The translations under genes were made by a program, and so were the position numbers. DNA of 64,000 bases from Mitsuaria sp. GD03876 (GTDB lineage: Bacteria; Pseudomonadota; Gammaproteobacteria; Burkholderiales; Burkholderiaceae_C): NCBI RefSeq assembly GCF_029840635.1, contig NZ_JAOCCU010000001.1:186001-250000 (forward strand). The letters run 5' to 3'. Numbering within the stretch: position 1 is the stretch's first letter; each line of letters opens with the position of its first letter. Positions 16,074-23,600 of the stretch are shown piece after piece. The notes beneath the pieces are model-generated. The model saw nothing but the letters and a program-made list of their open reading frames with translations, searched no databases and had not been told where the DNA came from.

Positions 16074-18317
16074 ATGTCGCGCTCCACCCCATCCCCACGG
16101 CGATCCCCCTTCGCCAACACCCTCCTCGGCCTGGGGCTCGGTCTCGCCACGCTCATCGCTGCCACAACGGTCACCGCGACGACCGCCACCACGGCCGCTG
16201 ATGGCATCGCATCCAAGGCGGCACCCTCAGACCGCTCAGCCACCGACGAAGTCCAGGTCCGGTTGATCAGCGCCTCCTCGCGCGTCGCGCCCGGACAGAC
16301 CGTCCAGGTCGCCCTCGAACAACGCATCGCGCCGCACTGGCATACGTACTGGAAGAACCCCGGCGATTCCGGCCAGCCCACCAGCATCGAGTGGTCCCTC
16401 CCAAAAGGCGCCACCGCCAGCGAGATCCACTGGCCCGCGCCCAAACGCTTCGACGTTGGCCCCATCACCAACTACGGCTACGAAGACCAGGTCCTCCTGC
16501 TCACCGAAATCCGGCTTCCTCAAGACCTGACCCCCGGATCGACCGCCACCCTCACCGCCGAAGCCACCTGGCTCGTCTGCCGCGAGGAATGCATCCCGCA
16601 GCAAGCGACGCTCGCCCTGTCGCTCCCCGTGGCCGCTTCGCCGACGCCCTCGTCCGACGCGGCGCGGTTATCCACAGCCTTGTCCTCGTTGCCACCGAAG
16701 GCCCCGTTCGACGCGACCTCCCGCATCGATGGCAAGGACCTCGTCGTCAGCTGGCCAGCGGCCGCGACCTCGGGTGCGCGGCAGGCCCTGTTCATGCCCA
16801 ATGAGTGGGGACGCATCCAGCACGCGGCCAAGCCGGTGCTCGATCGCGACGGCGATGCCTGGCGACTCCGCATGCCCGTCGGCGAGCAGCCAGCATCGGC
16901 GGGACAAGCGCTCGAAGGCTTGCTGCTGGTCGACGGCAAGGCCTGGGAAGTCCGCATGCCGGTGGGCGGTGGCGCATCACCCGGCGATGGATCAGACCTC
17001 AGCCTGTGGACGGCGATGGGGCTCGCGCTGATCGGCGGCCTGATCCTGAATCTCATGCCGTGCGTGTTCCCGGTCCTCGCGATCAAGGCGCTCGGATTCC
17101 TGCAAGGCAGCGCGCGTGAGCACCGTCGCCAAGGCCTGGCCTACACCGCCGGCGTGCTGGCCGCCTTCGCCGCGCTCGGTGTCGTGCTGCTCGCGTTGCG
17201 CGGCGCCGGCGACAGCATCGGCTGGGGCTTCCAGTTCCATTCCTCGCTGTTCGTGCTGCTGCTCGCGTGGCTGATGTTCGTGCTCGGCCTGTCGCTGGCC
17301 GGCCAGCTGCAGATCGGCGCCGGCTTCGCCGGCATCGGGCAGGGCCTGGCGAGCAGACCCGGCCTCGCCGGCAGCTTCTTCACCGGCGTGCTCGCGACCG
17401 TCGTGGCCACGCCCTGCACCGCGCCGTTCATGGGCGCGGCGATGGCCTTCGCGCTCGCGCAACCGGCGCCGGAATTGATGGCTGTTTTCCTGTCGCTGGG
17501 ACTCGGCCTGGCGTTGCCGTATCTGGCGCTGGCCTGCTGGCCGGCGCTGCAGCGCCGCTTGCCGCGCCCAGGTCCGTGGATGGAAGTGCTCAAGCAGGCG
17601 CTCGCCTTCCCGATGTTCGCCGCGGCGATCTGGCTGGTCTGGGTGCTCGCGCAGCAGGCCGGGCCGATGGGCGTGCTGGTGGCGCTCGCGGGCATGGGGC
17701 TGGTCGCGCTGGCCGCCTGGGTCCGCGCGGTGAGCCGGCATGCCTCGCCCCGCTGGCGTTGGATCGGCGGCGGCACGGCCTTGGCGGCGGTCGTCGCCAC
17801 GGCCGCGCTGGTGCCGTCGTTGTCGGCGATCACCGACGACAGCTCGTCGGCGTCGGTCGTCGCGACGGGTCTCGACGGCGCCAGCGGCGGTGTGGTCGGC
17901 ACCGGCGGTTCCGGCAGTGCTGGCGATGTCGGTGGCGGTCGCGCGAAGCCTGTGGACAACACGCACGAGCCCTATTCCCCCGAGCGCCTCGCCCAGCTGC
18001 GCGCGCAGGGCAAGCCGGTGTTCGTGAACCTGACCGCGTCCTGGTGCATCACCTGCCTGGTGAACGAGCGCGTCGCGCTGTCCACCGACGAGGTGCGCGA
18101 GGCCTTTACCCGCCAGGGCGTGACTTACCTGAAGGGCGACTGGACGCGCCAGGACCCGCGCATCACCGCCTTGCTCAAGCAGCACGACCGCAGCGGCGTG
18201 CCGCTCTACCTGTTCTATCCCGCCGGGACCGGCAGCAGCGCGCAGGTGCTGCCGCAGCTGCTGACGCCCGGCATCGTCACTTCGGCCCTGCGGGCCGGAG
18301 CGCCCTCTGTCCCCTGA
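16074..18317 (+). CDS. dsbD: DsbD/ScsB-type thiol:disulfide interchange protein
   Basis: 747 residues in three parts. A signal peptide (about 1-43) leads to a periplasmic DsbD-alpha-like domain (about 55-180) with redox C169 and C173 in WLVCREECIPQ. A membrane domain of about eight segments (310-590) has the paired Cys of CcdA/DsbD in LNLMPCVFPV (near 331) and ATPCTAPFMG (near 446). A C-terminal thioredoxin-like domain has WCITC (657-661). It carries electrons from cytoplasmic thioredoxin to periplasmic proteins. A Gly/Ser-rich linker (590-630) joins the last two parts. The next gene, a periplasmic thioredoxin-like protein, is a likely client. Likely leaderless. Confidence 0.9.
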   Translation: MSRSTPSPRRSPFANTLLGLGLGLATLIAATTVTATTATTAADGIASKAAPSDRSATDEVQVRLISASSRVAPGQTVQVALEQRIAPHWHTYWKNPGDSGQPTSIEWSLPKGATASEIHWPAPKRFDVGPITNYGYEDQVLLLTEIRLPQDLTPGSTATLTAEATWLVCREECIPQQATLALSLPVAASPTPSSDAARLSTALSSLPPKAPFDATSRIDGKDLVVSWPAAATSGARQALFMPNEWGRIQHAAKPVLDRDGDAWRLRMPVGEQPASAGQALEGLLLVDGKAWEVRMPVGGGASPGDGSDLSLWTAMGLALIGGLILNLMPCVFPVLAIKALGFLQGSAREHRRQGLAYTAGVLAAFAALGVVLLALRGAGDSIGWGFQFHSSLFVLLLAWLMFVLGLSLAGQLQIGAGFAGIGQGLASRPGLAGSFFTGVLATVVATPCTAPFMGAAMAFALAQPAPELMAVFLSLGLGLALPYLALACWPALQRRLPRPGPWMEVLKQALAFPMFAAAIWLVWVLAQQAGPMGVLVALAGMGLVALAAWVRAVSRHASPRWRWIGGGTALAAVVATAALVPSLSAITDDSSSASVVATGLDGASGGVVGTGGSGSAGDVGGGRAKPVDNTHEPYSPERLAQLRAQGKPVFVNLTASWCITCLVNERVALSTDEVREAFTRQGVTYLKGDWTRQDPRITALLKQHDRSGVPLYLFYPAGTGSSAQVLPQLLTPGIVTSALRAGAPSVP

Positions 18318-18357
18318 GCCGCTCCCGTTCCGGAGCCCCCACCTGGAGATCACCGCC

Positions 18358-19014
18358 ATGAACGTCTCGACCACCGCTTCCTCCGTGCCGACTTCCTGGT
18401 CGCGCCGTGCCGTGCTCGCCACCGCGGCGTTCGCCGCGACGCTGTCGATGGGCGGCCTCGCGCACGCGCAGGCGCAGCTCGACCAGCCCGCGCCCGCCTT
18501 CAGCGCGGCGACGGCCGACGGCAAGACCGTGACGCTGGACAGCTACAAGGGCAAGACCGTGGTGCTGGAGTGGACCAACCACGAGTGCCCCTACGTGAAG
18601 AAGCACTATGGCAGCGGCAACATCCCGGCGCTGCAGAAGGAAGCGACCGCGCAGGGCGTGGTGTGGCTGCAGGTGATCTCGTCGGCGCCGGGCCAGCAGG
18701 GCAACGTCGACGGCCCGACCGCGATCAAGCTGAACAAGGACCGCGGCGCGGCACCGACGCAGGTGCTGCTCGACCCGAGCGGCCAGATCGGCAAGAGCTA
18801 CGGCGCGCAGACCTCGCCGCACCTGTTCATCGTCAACCCGCAAGGCGTGCTGGTCTACAAGGGCGGCATCGACAGCATCGCCACCGCGAAGGTCGACGAC
18901 ATCTCCAAGGCCGATCCCTACGTGAAGACCGCGCTGGGCGAGCTCGCGGCCGGCAAGAAGGTGACGCACGCCAGCACCAAGCCCTACGGCTGCTCGATCA
19001 AGTACGGCAGCTGA
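18358..19014 (+). CDS. Periplasmic thioredoxin-like (redoxin/TlpA-like) protein
   Basis: 218 residues. The N-terminus has a SRRAVL twin-arginine-like motif and a hydrophobic stretch ending AHAQA, so it is exported. The mature part follows the redoxin/AhpC-TSA layout: QPAPAFSAATADGKTVTLDSYKGKTVVLEW, then NHECPYVKKHY with a single Cys where TlpA-type proteins have CxxC, SPHLFIVNP for the cis-Pro loop and a GGIDS strand. A one-Cys site suggests a peroxiredoxin-like or mixed-disulfide role. It begins 40 bases after dsbD, so the pair probably forms one operon with DsbD reducing this protein. Confidence 0.88.
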   Translation: MNVSTTASSVPTSWSRRAVLATAAFAATLSMGGLAHAQAQLDQPAPAFSAATADGKTVTLDSYKGKTVVLEWTNHECPYVKKHYGSGNIPALQKEATAQGVVWLQVISSAPGQQGNVDGPTAIKLNKDRGAAPTQVLLDPSGQIGKSYGAQTSPHLFIVNPQGVLVYKGGIDSIATAKVDDISKADPYVKTALGELAAGKKVTHASTKPYGCSIKYGS

Positions 19015-19016
19015 GC

Positions 19017-19072
19017 CGTCACGGCGTCACAGCGTCACCGCGTCACGGCGTCACGGCGTCACAGCGTCGCGC
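19017..19072. repeat. 8-bp tandem repeat (CGTCACNG), seven units
   Basis: Six copies of CGTCAC followed by GG, AG or CG run head to tail from 19017 to 19064, and a seventh degenerate copy (CGTCGCGC) extends to 19072. They begin two bases after the stop of the thioredoxin-like gene. Copy number could vary between strains by slippage. Confidence 0.85.
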
Positions 19073-19224
19073 CATCGAGTCGTCGCGCGATCGAATCGTC
19101 GAATCGCGGAGCCGCCGAGCCGCCCGCGTGGACGGGGAAGCCCTCGCCCGCCCGGGTGCATCGACGCTGATCGCCCACGGGCGGAGCGAGGCTGGGGACA
19201 ATCGCGCCTTTGCGCAGTCCCCCG

Positions 19225-20469
19225 ATGAGTTCCTCCCCGCCCGCCGCCGCCACGTCCACCGCGTCCCCCAACGCCCAGCCGACCGCGCCGATGTCGCGCG
19301 CGCTCGTGCTGCTGCTGGCGGTCGGCGCCGGCCTGTCGGTCGCGCCGCTGTATTACGCGCAGCCGATGCTGGGCCTGCTGTCGACCGAGTTCGGCGCCAG
19401 CGCCTCGCAGATCGGCCTGATCCCCACGCTCACGCAACTGGGCTACGCCGCGGCGATCCTGCTGCTCGCCCCGCTGGGCGATCGCATCGAGCGCCGCCGG
19501 CTGATCGCCTTCAAGAGCGTCGCGCTGCTGCTGGCGCTGGTGATCGCCGCGGTCTCGCCCAACCTCGCCGCGCTGTGCCTGGCCAGCGTGCTGATCGGCA
19601 TCACCGCGTCCCTGGCGCAGGACCTGCTGCCCGCCGCCGCGACGCTCGCGCCCGACGCGCAGCGCGGCCAGACCGTCGGCACGGTGATGACCGGCCTGCT
19701 GCTGGGCATCCTGCTGTCGCGCGTCGTCAGCGGCACGCTGGCGCAGCAGTTCGGCTGGCGCTGGGTGTTCGGCATCGCCGCGGTCAGCGTGCTGCTGCTG
19801 GGCATCGCGTTGCAGCGCGGCCTGCCGCGGATGGCGCCCGCCAGCCCGATGCCCTATGGCGAGCTGCTGCGCTCGATGGTCACGCTGACCAAGCGCTACC
19901 CCGCGCTGCGCACCGCCGCCGCGACGCAGGCGCTGCTGGCGGTCGGCTTCAGCGCGTTCTGGTCGACGCTGGCGGTGATGCTGCATCAGGAGCTGAACCT
20001 GGGCAGCGCGGCGGCCGGTGCCTTCGGCCTGGCCGGTGCCGCGGGCGCGCTGGCGGCGCCGCTCGCCGGCCGCGTGGCCGACAAGCGCGGCCCCCGCGCC
20101 GTGATCCGGGTCGGCGCCACCCTGGTGCTGTTGTCCTTCGTCGGGATGGGCCTGCTGCCCAGCAACCTGTGGGTGCTGGTCGCGGGCACGGTGCTGTTCG
20201 ACCTCGGCGTCCAGTCCGCCCTGGTCGCGCACCAGAGCATCGTCTACGGCCTGGAGCCGCCGGCGCGCAGCCGCCTCAACGCGGTGCTGATCGGCGCGAT
20301 GTTCATCGGCATGGCCAGCGGCGCGTGGCTCGGCTCGGTGGCCTTGCAGTCGATGGGCTGGCGCGGCGTGTGCGGCCTGGCGGTGCTGACCTCGGCGGGC
20401 GCGCTCCTGCTGCGCGTGCGCGCCGACCGCGCGAGCGCGGGCTCGCCCGCCGGGACCCCGGCCCCCTGA
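19225..20469 (+). CDS. Major facilitator superfamily (DHA1/AraJ-like) transporter
   Basis: 414 residues with about twelve membrane segments. PLYYAQPMLGLLSTEFGASASQIGLIPTLTQLGYAAAILLLAPLGDRIERRRL contains segments 1-2 and the loop 2-3 motif A of MFS proteins (G-D-R-x-x-R-R). The midpoint and second half repeat this with GRVADKRGPR. It resembles the YdeA/AraJ/NepI efflux branch; substrate unknown. The ATG at 19225 is used because the TTG at 19210 adds nothing conserved; MSRALVLLLA (19291) is another option since there is no clear ribosome site. Confidence 0.9.
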   Translation: MSSSPPAAATSTASPNAQPTAPMSRALVLLLAVGAGLSVAPLYYAQPMLGLLSTEFGASASQIGLIPTLTQLGYAAAILLLAPLGDRIERRRLIAFKSVALLLALVIAAVSPNLAALCLASVLIGITASLAQDLLPAAATLAPDAQRGQTVGTVMTGLLLGILLSRVVSGTLAQQFGWRWVFGIAAVSVLLLGIALQRGLPRMAPASPMPYGELLRSMVTLTKRYPALRTAAATQALLAVGFSAFWSTLAVMLHQELNLGSAAAGAFGLAGAAGALAAPLAGRVADKRGPRAVIRVGATLVLLSFVGMGLLPSNLWVLVAGTVLFDLGVQSALVAHQSIVYGLEPPARSRLNAVLIGAMFIGMASGAWLGSVALQSMGWRGVCGLAVLTSAGALLLRVRADRASAGSPAGTPAP

Positions 20470-20673
20470 CGCGAAGGCGACGCCGGATCGCCGCCGCCCG
20501 CGGATCCGGTGTCGCTGCCACCGCCTCGGCGGTGTGCGCCGAACGCGACGAACCGGCTCGGAACTGTCGCTTTCTTCCGCTTCCTCCTGGTTTCGTCGCG
20601 CGCTTGACGCTGGCGTGACGCGGCGGTGTCGCAGCCAACCGTTACAGTCCGCGAACAACAGCGAGCGGACGGG

Positions 20674-23600
20674 ATGACGGACAGACGAGCGTGGGAGGCG
20701 GCCGACCCTGGCGCCTGGCAGGCGGAGCGGACGCTCCACCAAGGCCGCCGGAGCGAGATCGTCCAGGTCGGCGACGGCCGGGGCGGCACCGCGTTGCTCA
20801 AGCGGCTGCGCGACCCCCGCGCCGATCCCGCCGCGACCGCCCGGTTGCGCCGCGAGTTCGAGCTGGCCCAGCGCCTCGATGCCGCCTTCGTCCTGCGCCC
20901 GCGCGCGCTGGTCGAGCACGACGGCCGCCCCGCGCTGCTGCTGCCGGAACTCGGCGCCGAGACGCTGCGCCACCGCCTGCGGCGCGGCACCCTCGGCAAC
21001 GACGAACTGATCCAGCTGGCGCTCGACCTGGTCGACGGGCTGCAGCACCTGCACGGGCTGGGACTGATCCACCGCAACCTCGGTCCCGGCCAGGTGCTGC
21101 TGCTGCCCGGCGCCGGCCATGAACCGGCCCGGACGCTGATCGCCGACCTGGGCCTGGCCGCCGAGATCGAACGCGAACGCCCGCTCGTCCAGCGCGCCGA
21201 GCTGATCGAGGCCTCGCTCGCGACGCTCGCGCCGGAACTGACCGGCCGCATGAGCCGCGACGTCGACTACCGCGCCGACTTCTACAGCCTCGGCGCCACG
21301 CTGCTGGAGGCGCTGACCGGCGCGCCGCCGTTCAGCATCGAGGACCCGGCCCGCGCGGTGCACGCGCACCTGGCGCTCGCGGCGCCGATGGCCACGACCC
21401 GCAATCACCAGGTCTTCGCGCCGCTGGCGCAGGTCGTCGCGCACTGCCTGCACAAGGAACCCGAAGGCCGCTACCAGAGCCACCAGGCGCTGCGCCACGA
21501 CCTGCAGCTGTGCCAGGCCGCGCTGCGCCAGGGCCGCGCGCTGCCCGGCTTCGAAGCCGGCCACGGCGACGCCGCGGTTCGCTTCCAGCCCAGCGGCCGG
21601 CTCTACGGCCGCGAGTCGGCGCAAGCCCAGCTCGGCCAGGCCTTCGACGACGCGGCGACCGGCCATGCCGGCGGGTCCGGGCTGGTCGCCGTCGCGGGGT
21701 TCTCCGGCATCGGCAAGACGGCGCTGGTGCTGGCCGCGCAGCGCAGCCTGCTCGCGCAGCGCGGACATTTCGCCGCCGCCAAGTTCAACCAGTACGGCCA
21801 GGACCGGCCTTACGGACCGCTGCTGCACCTGCTGCAGCAGCGCGCCGCGCAGGTGCTGGCGCTGCCGGCGCCGCAACAGGCGGTCTGGCGCGAGCGCCTG
21901 GACGAGCGCCTGGGCGCGAACGCCGCGCTGCTCGCGCAGGCGCTGCCGGAGATGGCGCCGCTGCTGGCGCTCGACGCGCCATTGGTGCCGGTCGGCCCGG
22001 CCGAGGCGGAGAACCGCTTCCTGCGCAGCGTCAGCCAGGGTTTCGCCGCGCTGGCGCGCGAGGGCGAGCCGCAGACCTTGTTCCTCGACGACTGGCAATG
22101 GGCCGACCGCGCGTCGCGCCGCTTGCTGCGCGAATGCCTGAACGACGCGACGTTGCGGCACACGCTGTTCGTGCTGGCCTACCGCGACAACGAGACCCCG
22201 CCGGGCCATCCGATCGCGCAGGAGCTGTCGGAGTTGCGCCAGCAGTTGGGCGAGCGTTTCACGCCGTTGCGCATCGGCCCGCTCGGGCTGGACGACACGC
22301 GGCACCTGCTCGCCGACAGCCTGCACCGCGACCCCGCAGCGGAAGACGTCGGCCTGGACGAGCTGGCGCGGCTGTGCCAGACCCGCACCGCCGGCAACCC
22401 GTTCTTCCTGCGCCGGCTGCTGGAGGACCTGGTCCGCCGCGGTCTGATTCACTACGACGCCGCCGCGCAGCGCTGGGACCATGCGCTGGAACGCATCGCG
22501 GCGACGCGCACGGCGGACAACGTCGTGGCGCTGATGCTGCAGCAGCTCGAACGCCTGCCCGATGCGACGCGCCAGGCGCTGAGCGTGGCGGCGCTGCTGG
22601 GCGCGGGCTTCGGCCTGGACAGCCTGGCCATGGCGCTGGACGAGCCGGCCGACGCGCTCGCCACCGCGCTGCTGCCCGCGCTGCAGGCGCAGCTGCTGGT
22701 GCCCGCCAGCGCGCTGTACCGCTACGCGCCGCAGCTGCAGGGCCAGGCCAGCGAATCGGTCCGCTACGCCTTCGCGCACGACCGCGTGCAGGAAGCGGCG
22801 CTGCAGCGCATCGCCGCCGACCAGCGCCCCGCGCTGCAGCTGCGCATCGGCCGGCTGCTGCGCGACGGCCACCGCGCCGCGCAGCCGGACTTGCCGCTGC
22901 CCTACACGGTGCTGCATCACCTGAACGCCTCGCGCATGCTGCTGCGCGAGCCGCACCACGAGGCCGAGCGCCAGGCGCTGGCCGGCTACAACGCGCAGGC
23001 CTCGTTCCAGGCGATGGACGCGGCCGCCTTCGAGCCGGCGGCGGACTACGCCGAGCTCGCGCTCGAGCTGGCGCCCTGCTCGCCGCAACGCGCCGCCTGG
23101 CTGCATCACGCGGCGCGGATGGCCTACCTGGCCGGCCGGCCGTCGCGGATGGACGCGCTGCTCGAATCGGCGCTCGCCGACACGACCGACAACGCGCAGC
23201 GCGCGCGGTTGCTCGAGGTCCGCATGGAGGCCTTCTACGCGCAAGGCCGGCTGGCCGACACGGTGGACCTCGGCCTGGAGCTGTTCCTGCTGCTGGGCGC
23301 CGAGCTGCCGCGCGCCGGCGGGCCCGACGCGATGGCCAAGGTCATGCAGCTGCTGGCCGGGCTGCAGCAGGAGATCGCCGCGATCGGCCTGGACACGCTG
23401 GCCGAGCGCGCGCCGATGCGCGACGAGCAGCGCCTGCTGCTGATCTCGATCGCCGCCAAGATGACCGCCGCCGCCTACATCGTGCGGCCGGCACTGCTGC
23501 CGCTGCTGACGCTGTTCCAGGTCCGGCTGATGGTCGACCACGGGCATGTGCCGCAGGCGCTGTCGGCCTATTCGGTGCTGGGGCTGATGTGCGCCGAGTT

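Noticed and set aside
16669-16677. TTATCCACA inside dsbD as a DnaA site
   Set aside because: A perfect box sequence, but isolated within coding sequence and without the flanking AT-rich and trio elements; chance occurrence is likely.
18570-20618. A 682-codon plus-strand frame over the thioredoxin-like and MFS genes
   Set aside because: Runs out of frame through two well-supported genes and is Arg/Ala/Gly-rich throughout.
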